From: Streptomyces caniferus
Lineage (GTDB): Bacteria; Actinomycetota; Actinomycetes; Streptomycetales; Streptomycetaceae
Direction: 5' to 3'
Assembly (NCBI RefSeq): GCF_009811555.1
Contig: NZ_BLIN01000002.1
Location: 496,001-560,000 of the forward strand
Length of the DNA stretch: 64,000 nt
The position numbers and the translations under genes are program-made. This document shows, one piece after another, positions 36,797 to 47,144 of the stretch. The notes beneath the pieces were generated by a model, which worked only from the letters and a program-made list of their open reading frames with translations, ran no database searches and was not told where the DNA came from. Position 1 is the stretch's first letter. Every line of letters starts with the position of its first letter.

Positions 36797-38845
36797 TCAG
36801 TCGTTGCCGTTGCCCGTGGTCGGGGTCGTCTTCTGGATCTGCAGCAGGAACTCCGCGTTGGACTTCGTCTGCTTCATCTTGTCCAGCAGCAGCTCGATGG
36901 CCTGCTGCTGGTCCAGGGCGTGCAGCACCCGGCGCAGCTTCCACACGACGGCGAGCTCGTCGCTGCCCATGAGGATCTCTTCCTTACGGGTGCTGGACGC
37001 GTCCACGTCCACCGCCGGGAAGATGCGCTTGTCCGAGAGCTTGCGGTCGAGCTTGAGCTCCAGGTTGCCGGTGCCCTTGAACTCCTCGAAGATCACCTCG
37101 TCCATCCGCGAGCCGGTCTCGACCAGCGCGGTGGCCAGGATGGTCAGCGAGCCGCCGTCCTCGATGTTGCGCGCCGCACCGAAGAAGCGCTTCGGCGGGT
37201 AGAGCGCGGTCGAGTCGACACCACCGGACAGGATGCGGCCGGAGGCCGGGGCGGCGAGGTTGTACGCACGGCCCAGACGCGTGATGGAGTCCAGCAGCAC
37301 GACCACGTCGTGACCCAGCTCGACCAGGCGCTTGGCGCGCTCGATGGCCAGCTCGGCGACGGTGGTGTGGTCCTCGGCCGGGCGGTCGAAGGTCGAGGAG
37401 ATGACCTCGCCCTTCACCGACCGCTGCATGTCGGTGACCTCTTCCGGACGCTCGTCGACGAGGACGACCATCAGGTGGCACTCGGGGTTGTTGCGGGTGA
37501 TCGAGTTGGCGATCGCCTGCATGATCATGGTCTTGCCGGTCTTCGGCGGGGCCACGATCAGACCGCGCTGGCCCTTGCCGATCGGGGTGACCAGGTCGAT
37601 GATCCGGGTCGTCAGACCGCCCGACTCACCCTCCAGGCGCAGTCGCTCCTGCGGGTAAAGGGGCGTCAGCTTCCCGAACTCCGGCCGCCCGCGGCCCTGT
37701 TCGGGCGCCACGCTGTTGACCGTGTCGAGGCGGACCAGCGCGTTGAACTTCTCGCGCCGCTCGCCGTCCTTGGGCTGGCGGACCGCGCCGGTGACGTGGT
37801 CGCCCTTGCGCAGGCCGTTCTTACGGACCTGGGCGAGCGAGACGTACACGTCGTTCGGGCCGGGCAGGTAGCCGGAGGTCCGGATGAACGCGTAGTTGTC
37901 GAGGATGTCGAGGATGCCCGCGACGGGGATCAGGACGTCGTCCTCGGAGACCTGCGGCTCGTTGCCGAAGTCCTCACGGCCCCCACGACGGCCCCGGCGG
38001 TCGCGGTAGCGGCCGCGACGGCCCCGGCGGCCGCCCTCGAAGTCGTCGTCGTCATCGTTGCGGCGGTCGCGCTGGCGCTGGCCGCCCTGACCGCCCTGGC
38101 CACCGCCGTCACCGGCGTCGCCCTTGCGACGGTCACCGCGGTCACCGCGGTCGCGCTGGCGCTGCCCGCGGTCGCCGCGGTCGCCCTTCTGGCCGCGGTC
38201 CTGGCGGTCGCCGCGGTCCTGGCGCTCGCCCTTGCCCGGGCGGCCCTCGCCGGACTCCTGCGGCGCCACCGCGGTGTCGGTCTTGGCGTCCGTCCGGGTC
38301 TCGGTCTTCGCCTCGACCTTGGTGTCGGTCTTGAGGTCGCCGGAGGCGCCCTCGGGGCTGCCCGCGGCGGCGGTGGCACGGCGGCGGCGGCGCTCACCGG
38401 CCGGCTGCTCGTCGCTGACCGGCTGGCCGGGGATGTCGATCTGCTGCTGGGCGCCGGACTTGTCCGAGGCCTTCTCGCCCTTGTCGGACTTGGCGGCCTT
38501 GCCGGCGGCCTGCTCCCCGCCGTCGTCGCCAGTGCGGGCCTTGGAGGTCGTACGGCGCTTGGGCTTGGTCTCGGCGTCGGCGGACGCATCGGCCTTGGCC
38601 GCCGGGCCCGAGCCCCCCGCCTGCTTCTCCTTGATGACCTCGATCAGCTGGCTCTTGCGCATCCGCGCGGTGCCCTTGATACCGAGGCCGGAGGCGACCT
38701 GCTGCAGCTCTGCCAGGACCATGCCGTCAAGGCCGGTGCCGGAACGGCGGCGCCGCGTGGTAGCAGGAGCGGCGGGAGCGTCCGTGGCGGGCGCGGTGGC
38801 ACTGCCATCGGTGCGCGCGCCCATCAGATCGGTGGTGTCGCTCAC
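36797..38845 (-). CDS. rho: Transcription termination factor Rho with large disordered N-terminal insertion
   Basis: 682 aa from GTG 38845 (AAGGA 6 nt upstream), against about 420 in E. coli. Residues 30-75 resemble the Rho N-domain ([31 protein letters not shown]). Residues about 80-320 are low complexity, rich in Arg, Asp, Gly, Glu and Lys with repeated [13 protein letters not shown] units. Then come the RNA-binding fold ([24 protein letters not shown]), Walker [12 protein letters not shown], Walker [18 protein letters not shown] and the R-loop. Long inserts are usual in high-GC actinobacterial Rho and extend RNA binding. Note that prfA, rpmE and rho form the same neighbourhood in many actinomycetes. 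Confidence 0.96.
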   Translation of the reverse strand: MSDTTDLMGARTDGSATAPATDAPAAPATTRRRRSGTGLDGMVLAELQQVASGLGIKGTARMRKSQLIEVIKEKQAGGSGPAAKADASADAETKPKRRTTSKARTGDDGGEQAAGKAAKSDKGEKASDKSGAQQQIDIPGQPVSDEQPAGERRRRRATAAAGSPEGASGDLKTDTKVEAKTETRTDAKTDTAVAPQESGEGRPGKGERQDRGDRQDRGQKGDRGDRGQRQRDRGDRGDRRKGDAGDGGGQGGQGGQRQRDRRNDDDDDFEGGRRGRRGRYRDRRGRRGGREDFGNEPQVSEDDVLIPVAGILDILDNYAFIRTSGYLPGPNDVYVSLAQVRKNGLRKGDHVTGAVRQPKDGERREKFNALVRLDTVNSVAPEQGRGRPEFGKLTPLYPQERLRLEGESGGLTTRIIDLVTPIGKGQRGLIVAPPKTGKTMIMQAIANSITRNNPECHLMVVLVDERPEEVTDMQRSVKGEVISSTFDRPAEDHTTVAELAIERAKRLVELGHDVVVLLDSITRLGRAYNLAAPASGRILSGGVDSTALYPPKRFFGAARNIEDGGSLTILATALVETGSRMDEVIFEEFKGTGNLELKLDRKLSDKRIFPAVDVDASSTRKEEILMGSDELAVVWKLRRVLHALDQQQAIELLLDKMKQTKSNAEFLLQIQKTTPTTGNGND

Positions 38846-39217
38846 GAAGGGTCCTTCCCTGGAGCGGGCGTCGGCCTGTCTGGCTCGGCGACCGGTTGTG
38901 CTGTCCGGCTGGGTCCTTGGTCTCGTGGACCGGGCCGGGGCGGTGGTCCCGCCGGAAGTGGCGGAGAGAATCAGTTCATGGCTCCGACGTGAAGAGATGC
39001 AGACTGGCCATGTCGTCACGCCGATTCCGGAGCGTGCTCACGTCTGCTCAGGCCATGGCTCCAAGCAGTTTGGGAGGCTCCCGGAAGAAAGTGGTCCCTA
39101 TGGGGGACACGAAGCACCGCGCCGCTCAGGCGTCGAGTACTGACTTGAGGTTAACACTACCGGGTCCAACAAACATTCCCCCTCTCCAAGACCGGCAATC
39201 GTCGATCACCCGCGGGA
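38846..39217 (-). other. rho leader and upstream region
   Basis: 372 nt with no gene. On the minus strand TAGTGT (39159-39154) is a good -10-like hexamer in a TTGGACCCGGTAGTGTTAACC context, which would give a leader of about 300 nt. rho is autoregulated by leader termination in other bacteria, and a leader of this length would allow it. Confidence 0.4.
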
Positions 39218-40135
39218 TCACCCGGCGAGCGGCAGGACGCAGGTGCCCGCCGCGTCGAGGGTCAGCCGGTTGGCCGCCCACCCCTCTCCCGCCAGTGCCG
39301 CGACCTTCTCGGCCGCCGCGTCCTCGACCAGCGCGAGCACCGTCGGGCCCGCACCGGACACGACTGCAGGGACGCCGTCCGCGCGCAGTCGGTTCACCAG
39401 GGCCACGCTCTCCGGCATCGCGGGAGCACGGTATTCCTGGTGGAGTCGGTCCTCGGTCGCGGCGAGCAGCAGCTCGGGGCGCCTGGTCAGGGCCTCGACG
39501 AGCAGTGCGGCGCGGCCGGCGTTGGCCGCGGCGTCCACATGGGGGACGGTGCGCGGCAGCAGTCCACGGGCGGTCTCGGTCAGCACCGGCTTTCCGGGCA
39601 CGAAGACCACCGGAACGATGGAATCGGCGGGATCCATCCGGATCGCGCGGGCGGTGCCGGTGTCCATCCAGGCGAGCGTAAAGCCGCCCAGCAGACAGGC
39701 GGCGACGTTGTCGGGGTGGCCCTCGATCTCGGTGGCCAGCTCCAGCAGCGCGGTGTCGTCGAGCTTTTGCTCGCCGCCTATCGTCACCGCGCGGGCGGCG
39801 ACGATGCCCGCGCAGATGGCGGCGGAGGAGGACCCCAGGCCGCGGCCATGCGGAATGCGGTTGGCGCAGACGATTTCCAGCCCGCGCGGCTGCCCGCCGA
39901 GCAGGTCGAAGGCGGTGCGCATCGACCGGACGAGCAGATGACTCTCGTCGCGCGGCAGGGAGTCGGTGCCCTCACCTGCGATGTCGATGTGCAGACCGGA
40001 GTCGGCGACACGCACCACGACATCGTCGTACAGGCCCAGGGAAAGACCCAGGGCATCGAAGCCGGGACCGAGATTGGCGCTGGTAGCGGGGGTGCGCACC
40101 CGGACGGCGGCGGCGCGGAACGCGGGACCGGCCAT
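39218..40135 (-). CDS. thrB: Homoserine kinase
   Basis: 305 aa from ATG 40135 (AAGGAGAG upstream). GHMP kinase: RTPATSANLGPGFDALGL at the N-terminus and the ATP loop PHGRGLGSSSAAICAG; the C-terminal motif is AVVSGAGPTVLALV. It phosphorylates homoserine, the step before threonine synthase. It is separated from thrC by 360 nt, so it may have its own control. Confidence 0.96.
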   Translation of the reverse strand: MAGPAFRAAAVRVRTPATSANLGPGFDALGLSLGLYDDVVVRVADSGLHIDIAGEGTDSLPRDESHLLVRSMRTAFDLLGGQPRGLEIVCANRIPHGRGLGSSSAAICAGIVAARAVTIGGEQKLDDTALLELATEIEGHPDNVAACLLGGFTLAWMDTGTARAIRMDPADSIVPVVFVPGKPVLTETARGLLPRTVPHVDAAANAGRAALLVEALTRRPELLLAATEDRLHQEYRAPAMPESVALVNRLRADGVPAVVSGAGPTVLALVEDAAAEKVAALAGEGWAANRLTLDAAGTCVLPLAG

Positions 40136-40376
40136 CGCTCGATGACTCTCCTTGATTGATGCTGCGGTACTGCCCCAACGAGCGCCGCGGCACCGAAGTG
40201 CCCGGCCGGTTCGTGGGGTCTGTTCTGACCTGCCCTGCACGCCACTGCGTTATGCCGTGGGGAGGGGAGTTGCTGCCAGCCTATCGAAGGAAGGTTCTGT
40301 CGCGACATAGGGCGCACAGGAGGCGCACGATGCGTGTCGCGCGCCTTCCTGTGCCCCGACGCTGCCTTCCCCGGAC

Positions 40377-40403
40377 TTTGCAGCCTTTGCAGCCTTTGCT
40401 GCG
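40377..40403 (+). repeat. Three tandem 9-bp repeats upstream of thrB
   Basis: TTTGCAGCC, TTTGCAGCC, TTTGCTGCG on the plus strand (GGCTGCAAA on the coding strand). Non-coding; each contains the CTGCA(A) core. Confidence 0.7.
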
Positions 40404-40468
40404 AGGGGTGAGAGGGCGTTGGCCGCCCCCTCACCGGGTGCCGTACGCGCAGGTCCGCCCGTACGGCC

Positions 40469-40487
40469 GCGCCCCGCGTAGGGGCGC
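40469..40487 (-). terminator. Hairpin after thrC
   Basis: GCGCCCC (40469-40475) / GGGGCGC (40481-40487), 5-nt loop, 9 nt after the thrC stop. Confidence 0.55.
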
Positions 40488-40495
40488 CGGGCCGC

Positions 40496-41581
40496 CTACG
40501 CGAGGCCGAGGCGCTCCGCCGCGGCGTCCGCGTCGATCGGGACCGTGATCGGCTGCGGCGCTCCGGCCACCGCCCAGTCCGGGTCCTTGAGGCCGTTTCC
40601 GGTCACCGTGCAGACGATGCGCTGGCCGGGGTCTACCTTGCCCTCCTCGGCGGCCTTGAGCAGACCGGCGACGGACGCGGCCGAGGCGGGCTCCACGAAG
40701 ACGCCCTCCTGCGCGGCCAACATGCGGTAGGCGGCGAGGATTTGACGGTCGGTCACGGAGTCGATGAGACCGCCGGACTCGTCCCGGGCCTGCTCCGCGA
40801 AGGACCACGAGGCGGGGTTGCCGATACGGATGGCGGTGGCGATGGTCTGCGGGTCCTTGACGACCTCACCGCGCACGATCGGCGCGCTGCCGGCGGCCTG
40901 GAATCCCCACATCCGCGGGGTGTGCGAGGCGATGCCGTCGGCCGCGTACTCCTGGTAGCCCCGCCAGTACGCCGTGATGTTGCCGGCGTTGCCGACGGGC
41001 AGCACATGGATGTCGGGCGCATCGGTGAGCATGTCGACGATTTCGAAGGCCGCGGTCTTCTGGCCCTCGATCCGCACCGGGTTGACGGAGTTCACAAGTG
41101 CGACCGGGTAGTTGTCGGACAGCCGCCGGGCCAGCGTCAGGCAGTCGTCGAAATTTCCGTCGACCTGGAGGATCTTGGCGCCGTGGACCAGGGCCTGGCC
41201 CATCTTGCCGAGCGCGATCTTGCCCTGCGGGACGAGCACGGCGCAGACCATGCCGGCCCGGACCGCGTAGGCGGCGGCCGAGGCGGAGGTGTTGCCGGTG
41301 GAGGCGCAGATGACCGCCTTGGCGCCCTCCTCCTTGGCGCGGGTGATGGCCATCGTCATGCCCCGGTCCTTGAAGGAGCCGGTGGGGTTGGCGCCCTCGA
41401 CCTTGAGGTGCACCTCGCAGCCGGTGCGCTCGGAGAGCACCTGCGCCGGCACGAGAGGCGTGCCGCCCTCCCGGAGGGTGACGACCTCGGTCGTGTCGCT
41501 GACCGGGAGCCGGTCGCGGTATTCCTCGATGATTCCGCGCCACTGGCTGCTCGCCGTGGTCACAGTGGAATTGGCAGACAT
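40496..41581 (-). CDS. thrC: Threonine synthase
   Basis: 361 aa, short (plant/actinobacterial) type of PLP fold-II enzyme. The PLP lysine is in [15 protein letters not shown]; phosphate-binding GNAGN is in [27 protein letters not shown] lies near the C-terminus. It converts O-phosphohomoserine to threonine. Starts 8 nt after hom. Confidence 0.97.
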   Translation of the reverse strand: MSANSTVTTASSQWRGIIEEYRDRLPVSDTTEVVTLREGGTPLVPAQVLSERTGCEVHLKVEGANPTGSFKDRGMTMAITRAKEEGAKAVICASTGNTSASAAAYAVRAGMVCAVLVPQGKIALGKMGQALVHGAKILQVDGNFDDCLTLARRLSDNYPVALVNSVNPVRIEGQKTAAFEIVDMLTDAPDIHVLPVGNAGNITAYWRGYQEYAADGIASHTPRMWGFQAAGSAPIVRGEVVKDPQTIATAIRIGNPASWSFAEQARDESGGLIDSVTDRQILAAYRMLAAQEGVFVEPASAASVAGLLKAAEEGKVDPGQRIVCTVTGNGLKDPDWAVAGAPQPITVPIDADAAAERLGLA

Positions 41582-41589
41582 GGGTTCCT

Positions 41590-42882
41590 TTACTCCCCTT
41601 CGACCCGCATGATGCTGGCGACACCACGGACGGTGTCGAGCTCGCGCAGTGCCCCGACGGTCGACGACAGGGCCGCGTCCGCCGCTCGGTGGGTGACGAT
41701 GACGAGGGATGCCTCGCCGTCCTTGCCCGACTGACGGACCGTATCGATCGATACGCCGTGTTCCGCGAAGATCGTGGCGACCTGTGCCAGAACGCCGGGT
41801 TTGTCGGCCACGTCGAGGCTGATGTGGTACCGCGTGACGACCGCGCCCATGGGGCTGACCGGCAGCCGTGTGTAGGCGGACTCACCCGGGCCGGTGGCAC
41901 CGGCGAGCTTGTTGCGGCAGACCGCGACGAGGTCGCCGAGGACCGCGGAGGCGGTCGGCGCGCCACCCGCACCCGGCCCGTAGAACATCAGCTGACCGGC
42001 CGCCTCGGCCTCGACGAAGACCGCGTTGTACGCCTCGCGGACGGAGGCGAGCGGATGCGTCAGCGGAATCATCGCGGGATGCACCCGCGCGGTCACGGAC
42101 GCACCGTCCGCGGCCCGCTCGCAGATGGCCAGCAGCTTGACCGTGCACCCCATCCGCTTGGCGGAGGCGATATCGGCCGCGGTGACCTCCGTGAGGCCCT
42201 CACGGTGCACATCGTCGATGGTCACCCGGGTGTGGAAGGCGATACCGGCGAGGATCGCGGCCTTGGCGGCGGCGTCGAAGCCCTCGACGTCGGCGGTCGG
42301 GTCGGCCTCGGCGTAGCCCAGCGCGGTCGCCTCGTCGAGCGCCTCGCTGTAGCCGGCGCCCGTCGAGTCCATCTTGTCGAGGATGAAGTTGGTGGTGCCG
42401 TTGACGATGCCGAGCACCCGGTTGACCTTGTCGCCGGCCAGGGACTCGCGCAGCGGCCGTACCAGCGGGATCGCGCCCGCCACGGCGGCCTCGTAATACA
42501 GGTCGGCGCCATTGGTCTCGGCCGCCGCGTGCAGTGCCGCGCCGTCCGCCGCGACCAGCGCCTTGTTGGCGGAGACCACGCTCGCGCCGTGCTCGAAAGC
42601 GGTGGTGATCAGCGTGCGGGCCGGCTCGATACCGCCGATGACCTCGATCACGACGTCGATGTCGCCCCGTTTGACGAGTGCGGTCGCGTCGGTGGTGACC
42701 AGCTCGGCCGGGACGCCCTCGCGCACCTTGTCGGGGCGGCGGACGGCGATCCCGGCCAGCTCCACGGGCGCACCGATGCGGGCGGCGAGGTCGTCGGCGT
42801 GCGTCGTCATGATGCGCGTCACCTCTGAGCCGACAACACCACAGCCCAGGAGCGCCACCTTCAGCGGACGCGTACGCATCAT
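41590..42882 (-). CDS. hom: Homoserine dehydrogenase with C-terminal ACT domain
   Basis: 430 aa from the ATGATG at 42882 (AGAGG upstream). NAD(P)-binding [15 protein letters not shown], catalytic region [23 protein letters not shown] and [20 protein letters not shown]. The last 85 residues form an ACT domain ([31 protein letters not shown]) for feedback inhibition by threonine. Branch enzyme from aspartate semialdehyde to Thr, Met and Ile. Confidence 0.97.
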   Translation of the reverse strand: MMRTRPLKVALLGCGVVGSEVTRIMTTHADDLAARIGAPVELAGIAVRRPDKVREGVPAELVTTDATALVKRGDIDVVIEVIGGIEPARTLITTAFEHGASVVSANKALVAADGAALHAAAETNGADLYYEAAVAGAIPLVRPLRESLAGDKVNRVLGIVNGTTNFILDKMDSTGAGYSEALDEATALGYAEADPTADVEGFDAAAKAAILAGIAFHTRVTIDDVHREGLTEVTAADIASAKRMGCTVKLLAICERAADGASVTARVHPAMIPLTHPLASVREAYNAVFVEAEAAGQLMFYGPGAGGAPTASAVLGDLVAVCRNKLAGATGPGESAYTRLPVSPMGAVVTRYHISLDVADKPGVLAQVATIFAEHGVSIDTVRQSGKDGEASLVIVTHRAADAALSSTVGALRELDTVRGVASIMRVEGE

Positions 42883-43019
42883 TCGACCTCTGCTTCTCAT
42901 CGATCAGCGAATTCCAGCTTGCTAATGCACCAGTCTCACGCACCGGACGGCACTTTCCGCGCATCGTCCGGATGCCGAGACATTTATTTCATCCGGGTCC
43001 GGGACCCGGCGATCCGGCC

Positions 43020-44411
43020 CTACCCGACATCCAACCGCAGGAGATCTTCCTCCGTCTCCCGGCGGACGATCACCCTGGCCGCACCGTCCTTCACCGCTAC
43101 GACGGGCGGCCGCAGCGAGTGGTTGTAGTTGCTCGCCATGGAACGGCAGTACGCACCCGTGGCCGGCACCGCGAGCAGGTCCCCCGGCGCCACGTCGGCC
43201 GGCAGGAAGGCGTCCCGGACGACGATGTCCCCACTCTCACAGTGCTTGCCCACCACGCGCGAGAGCATGGGCGCGGCGTCGGAGGTGCGCGACACCAGGG
43301 CGACGCTGTACTCCGCGTCGTAGAGCGCCGTGCGGATGTTGTCCGACATCCCGCCGTCCACGGACACATAGGTCCGCAGGCCTTCCAGCTCCTTGACCGT
43401 GCCGACCTCGTACAGCGTGAAGGCCGTGGGCCCGACGATCGCCCGGCCCGGCTCGACCGACAGCCGCGGCACGCCCAGCCCCGCCGCCGAGCACTCCTTG
43501 CCCACGATGTCGCCCAGCGCCCGCGCGATCTCGTGCGGCTCGCGCGGATCGTCGTCCGAGGTGTACGCGATGCCGAGCCCGCCGCCCAGATCGATTTCGG
43601 GCAGCTCGATACCGTGCTCGTCGCGCACCTCGGTCAGCAACTGCACCACCCGGCGGGCCGACACCTCGAATCCCGCCATATCGAAAATCTGCGAGCCGAT
43701 ATGGCTGTGAATCCCGATGAGTTCCAGCCCGTCGAGCTTCAGCGCACGACGTACGGCCTCCGCGGCCTGTCCGTCCGCCAGCGCAATGCCGAACTTCTGG
43801 TCCTCGTGCGCGGTCGCGATGAATTCGTGGGTATGCGCCTCGACACCGACCGTGACCCGGATCTGCACCCGCTGCCGCTTGCCCAGCCGCTCCGCGATAT
43901 GCGCGACCCGCACGATTTCCTGGAACGAGTCGAGCACGATCCGCCCGACCCCCGCCTCCACGGCCCGGGTGATCTCCTCGGTGCTCTTGTTGTTGCCGTG
44001 CAGGGCGATCCGCTCGGCCGGCATGCCCGCCGCCAGCGCCGTGGCCAGCTCGCCGCCGGAACAAACGTCGAGATTCAGCCCTTCTTCGTTCAGCCACCGC
44101 ACGAGGGCCCGGGACAGGAACGCCTTCCCGGCGTAGAACACATCGGCCCCCGGGCCGAAGGCGTCCTTCCAAGCCCGGCAGCGGGACCGGAAGTCCTCCT
44201 CGTCCAGGAAGTACGCCGGTGTGCCGAACTCCGCGGCGAGCGCGGTGACGTCCAGCCCGCCGACGGTGACCACCCCGTCGGCGTTGCGGGAGACCGTACG
44301 GGACCAGACCTTCGGGTCGAGGCTGTTGAGATCGGCGGGCGGCCCGGCGTAGTGCCCCTCGGGCAGTACGTCAGCATGCCGGGGCCCTGCGGGGTGCGCG
44401 GAGCGACTCAT
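43020..44411 (-). CDS. lysA: Diaminopimelate decarboxylase
   Basis: 463 aa from ATG 44411. PLP lysine in [11 protein letters not shown], substrate and PLP residues in HSHIGSQI and [15 protein letters not shown], and C-terminal [14 protein letters not shown] and [12 protein letters not shown]. It converts meso-DAP to lysine; streptomycetes use LL-DAP in their walls and make meso-DAP with an epimerase. It lies 26 nt after NrtL and 137 nt before hom. Confidence 0.97.
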   Translation of the reverse strand: MSRSAHPAGPRHADVLPEGHYAGPPADLNSLDPKVWSRTVSRNADGVVTVGGLDVTALAAEFGTPAYFLDEEDFRSRCRAWKDAFGPGADVFYAGKAFLSRALVRWLNEEGLNLDVCSGGELATALAAGMPAERIALHGNNKSTEEITRAVEAGVGRIVLDSFQEIVRVAHIAERLGKRQRVQIRVTVGVEAHTHEFIATAHEDQKFGIALADGQAAEAVRRALKLDGLELIGIHSHIGSQIFDMAGFEVSARRVVQLLTEVRDEHGIELPEIDLGGGLGIAYTSDDDPREPHEIARALGDIVGKECSAAGLGVPRLSVEPGRAIVGPTAFTLYEVGTVKELEGLRTYVSVDGGMSDNIRTALYDAEYSVALVSRTSDAAPMLSRVVGKHCESGDIVVRDAFLPADVAPGDLLAVPATGAYCRSMASNYNHSLRPPVVAVKDGAARVIVRRETEEDLLRLDVG

Positions 44412-44437
44412 GACTGTGGAGATCCCCTCAAAATCGT

Positions 44438-45577
44438 TCAGAGGTGTTCGGGAGCGGAGATGCCGAGCAGACGCAGGCCGTTGGCGAGCACCGTCCCACT
44501 GGCCTCGGCAAGGGCCAGCCGGGCGCGGTGCACGGCCAAGGGTTTCTGCTCCCCGACGGGCAGCGGCGGACAGACGTCGTGCCACCGGAAGAACGCCTCC
44601 GCCGTCGCTTCCAGATGCCGCACCACACGGTCCGGCGCCCGCAGCCGCGCGGCGACTTCGATGACGGAGGGGTAGGTGGCGAGCAGGGTCTGCAGCGCCT
44701 GGAGGCTCGGAAGGGCGGAAGGAGCCGACAGCGCGGAAGGGACGGATGCGGAGTGCCGTGGCGACTGTTGCCGCGCCCCGGTCGGCACAGCAGACGAAGC
44801 GCCGTCCACCGCCGTCGCAGGCGGCACAGCAGGCGTGGTCCCGCCCAGCGTCGGCGCGAGCCCCACGTCCCCCGGCTCGCTCACGAACCCCAGGTCATCC
44901 GCGTTCCGCACCAGCGCCCGGACCCTCGCGTACGCATACTGCACCTGGAACCGCGGATTGCTCTCCCGCTGTACGGGCCGCTCGGGCACCCGCACCGCAT
45001 CGTGCGCGGCCGGCCGCAACAGCACCCAGCGCGCTTCGTCGGCCCCGAGGCGGGCGATGAGCGTCGCGAGATCGTACGGAGCGGGCACAAGAACGGGGTG
45101 CCCGTCGGCCTCCCGGCCACTGCCCCCGGCAACCGCGTCGATCCGCGCCAGCACCTCGGCGACCACCACCTCCCGGGCACCGCCCGCGGCGGAACCGGCG
45201 ACCGGCCCCGGGGCACCGGGGCTCTGCCCCGCACTCGGCCCCCCGTAGCCGTCCCCTTGCGCCAGTACCTCCCGGACGAGCGCGACCAGCGCCCCGTCTC
45301 CCAGGGTGAAGTTCAAGAAACCCGGCCCGGCGATCTCGACCCGGGCGATCCCGGCGCTCCCGTCCAGCCGCCGCCGCAGAATCTCGGCGACCTCCCGGGC
45401 GGGCCGCCCCGCCGGCCCCGCGAGCTGCAGCGCGACATTGGAGGCGTAGTCCCCGCACCCGGGCCGCGGCGGCGGCTCGACAACGATCCGCGCCGGCACG
45501 GTCACGGAGAGCTCCTGCTCCTCCACCGCACCACGCACGGAGCGCAGGACGGTACGGGAGAGCTCAGCGGGGGTCAC
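44438..45577 (-). CDS. nrtL: ArgS-related anticodon-binding protein (NrtL) without catalytic domain
   Basis: 379 aa from GTG 45577. It keeps the N-terminal arginyl-tRNA synthetase additional domain ([50 protein letters not shown]) and the C-terminal DALR anticodon-binding helices ([52 protein letters not shown]). The entire HIGH/KMSKS aminoacylation core is gone, replaced by a short Gly/Ala linker, and a Ser/Pro-rich insertion interrupts the DALR part. It cannot charge tRNA. No ribosome binding site; TACGCT (45589-45584) 6 nt upstream suggests a leaderless mRNA for the whole nrtL-lysA-hom-thrC run. Confidence 0.85.
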   Translation of the reverse strand: MTPAELSRTVLRSVRGAVEEQELSVTVPARIVVEPPPRPGCGDYASNVALQLAGPAGRPAREVAEILRRRLDGSAGIARVEIAGPGFLNFTLGDGALVALVREVLAQGDGYGGPSAGQSPGAPGPVAGSAAGGAREVVVAEVLARIDAVAGGSGREADGHPVLVPAPYDLATLIARLGADEARWVLLRPAAHDAVRVPERPVQRESNPRFQVQYAYARVRALVRNADDLGFVSEPGDVGLAPTLGGTTPAVPPATAVDGASSAVPTGARQQSPRHSASVPSALSAPSALPSLQALQTLLATYPSVIEVAARLRAPDRVVRHLEATAEAFFRWHDVCPPLPVGEQKPLAVHRARLALAEASGTVLANGLRLLGISAPEHL

Positions 45578-45862
45578 AGGACAAGCGTATGGGAGACCAG
45601 GGGTGCCCATGCGACCCGGTTTCGCCCTGTGGACACTCCACATGCTGGGGATACCCCACGAGGAACCGAGCCGGGAAAGCTGCGGCGTCCGCACAAAGGG
45701 CGCCGGGCCGCTGGGTAGCCGGGCCTCACTGGCACCGGGCCACTGGGACGTCGGGCCGTACGGCGTCCGGACCACTGGCCGCAGGGGCTCGGGACTCCGG
45801 GTTTGGGGGCTTGGGGGCCTCGGGGCTCCCGGGGCTCTACCGCCGCCCCACGCCCTCCCTAC

Positions 45863-46384
45863 CTACTCCCCGCCCGCGTCCACCATGCCGACCCCACCGG
45901 ATGTCGCGACCCCACCGGACGAGGCACCATGCCCCGCCGCGCCCCCGCCCCCGTCGCTCTCCCCGTCCTCTTCCTCGGCCCCGCCCCCGGGCCCACGTTC
46001 CCGCTGGCGCCTCTCACGCACCAGCATCCCCACCATCCGCACCAGCTCCGTCGGCTCGAACGGCTTCGCCAGAAACGCGTCCACCCCCACCGACTCGCCG
46101 TTGTCCACCTCGCCCTGCGTACATGCACTGACGATGGCGATCGGGATGTCCCACGTCCGCGGATCGGACCGCAGCCGCGCCGCGGTGTGCAGACCGTTGA
46201 GCCGCGGCATCACGACATCAAGGGTCACGACATCAGGTCTCACGTGGTGCACGACATCCAGACATTCGGCACCATCAGCCGCGGTCACGACCTCGAAGCC
46301 CTCCAGCTCGAGATTGACCCTGATCAACTGCCGGATCACCTTGTTGTCGTCGACAACAAGGATCCGACCGGACAAGCCAGGCAC
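45863..46384 (-). CDS. Stand-alone receiver-domain response regulator
   Basis: 173 aa from GTG 46384. Complete receiver: acidic VVDDN, phospho-acceptor in VVTLDVVMPRLNG, Ser/Thr switch in AIVSACTQG, and Lys in FLAKPFEP. No output domain follows; the last 45 residues are Gly/Glu/Ala-rich and disordered. It must act through protein contacts, for example in a phosphorelay. TAGTCT (46396-46391) 6 nt before the GTG suggests a leaderless mRNA. No kinase is nearby. Confidence 0.85.
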   Translation of the reverse strand: MPGLSGRILVVDDNKVIRQLIRVNLELEGFEVVTAADGAECLDVVHHVRPDVVTLDVVMPRLNGLHTAARLRSDPRTWDIPIAIVSACTQGEVDNGESVGVDAFLAKPFEPTELVRMVGMLVRERRQRERGPGGGAEEEDGESDGGGGAAGHGASSGGVATSGGVGMVDAGGE

Positions 46385-46607
46385 ACCATGAGACTAGGAC
46401 TCCGCCTGAGACTGCGTCCGGGTTTTCCCCACTTCCGCCCCCGTGCGAGGGACCTTTCCCCGACCCTCGCCGTCACGCCCCTCACATGCGCTACGACCTC
46501 GGCCCCCTCGGTTCCGCCGCTCCCCCGCCACCCACGAAACCTGTTCATGAACACCCCATCAGAGCTGGTAGGGTTCTACCCGTCGCCACGAGAACACAGG
46601 CGGCAAC

Positions 46608-46679
46608 GCCCCCGTAGCTCAGGGGATAGAGCAACGGCCTCCGGAGCCGTGTGCGCAGGTTCGAATCCTGCCGGGGGCA
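46608..46679 (+). tRNA. tRNA-Arg (anticodon CCG)
   Basis: 72 nt folding as a full cloverleaf: acceptor GCCCCCG/CGGGGGC, D-stem GCTC/GAGC, anticodon stem ACGGC/GCCGT with loop CTCCGGA (anticodon CCG, reads CGG), T-stem GCAGG/CCTGC with TTCGAAT, and discriminator A. CCA is not encoded. In S. coelicolor an integrative element (around SCO5327-5350) lies in the corresponding region next to a tRNA-Arg, as I recall. Confidence 0.97.
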
Positions 46680-46732
46680 CTCCAGTTGGGACAGCGTGAT
46701 CAAACCGTTGAACCACTGCAGTGCCAGACTTC

Positions 46733-46767
46733 AAGAGCCGGACCCAGATGCACTGGGTCCGGCTCTT
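46733..46767 (+). terminator. tRNA-Arg terminator
   Basis: Perfect 15-bp stem AAGAGCCGGACCCAG / CTGGGTCCGGCTCTT with a 5-nt loop followed by T-rich TGTCGTT, 54 nt after the tRNA. Confidence 0.9.
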
Positions 46768-46898
46768 TGTCGTTACCGCTTGTCGTTGCCGCGCGCCGAT
46801 CGGGGCTGGCCCGCGAGGGAGCACCTGGCACCTCTTCCCCGCTGCCTCGCGATCTCCACGTAGAGGCCGTCCACGGTCTCGGTGCCGCGTCCATCCGG

Positions 46899-47144
46899 TC
46901 AGCCGATGAGGCGGTGCGCGGGTTGAATACTGACCCCGGCTGCGGTGAGGCCTGCGATCGCCGCCACCGGCCAGGGCTTGCCCGAGGCTGCCGTCAGTCC
47001 GCCCACGGACAGGCCGATGACCACGGCGAGGAGAAAGACGACAGCGGCATGCTGCGTGATCAGCGGTGACCCCGCGCCCTGTGGCACCAGCCTGCCGCCC
47101 TCTTGGGCCCCGCCCTCGCTCCGAGGCTCATCCCCCGTGCTCAT
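46899..47144 (-). CDS. Small two-helix membrane protein
   Basis: 81 aa from ATG 47144 (AGAGGGAG upstream), overlapping the 3' end of the preceding gene by 17 nt. The N-terminal 28 residues are polar (Gly/Glu/Ser), then come two hydrophobic segments: AAVVFLLAVVIGLSVGGLTAA and WPVAAIAGLTAAGVSI, with a short basic end (PAHRLIG). No family recognised. Coupling to a gene for a predicted nucleic-acid-binding protein is its only functional clue. Confidence 0.65.
   Translation of the reverse strand: MSTGDEPRSEGGAQEGGRLVPQGAGSPLITQHAAVVFLLAVVIGLSVGGLTAASGKPWPVAAIAGLTAAGVSIQPAHRLIG

Larger units (their letters stand above)
40136..40495 (-). other. thrC-thrB spacer with terminator and repeats
   Basis: 360 nt without a gene. 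It contains the thrC terminator (40469-40487), three tandem TTTGCAGCC-type 9-mers (40377-40403) and a potential hairpin AGGAGGCGC / GCGCCTTCCT around 40319-40350. The arrangement points to separate transcription or attenuation of thrB. Confidence 0.5.

Noticed and set aside
36458..38992. 844-codon open frame on the plus strand
   Set aside because: Exactly antisense to rho; its length is a by-product of GC-biased third positions. The encoded sequence is low complexity with no family resemblance or start signal.
44438..45577. Functional arginyl-tRNA synthetase
   Set aside because: HIGH and KMSKS regions are absent and the protein is about 200 residues short; it cannot be ArgS.
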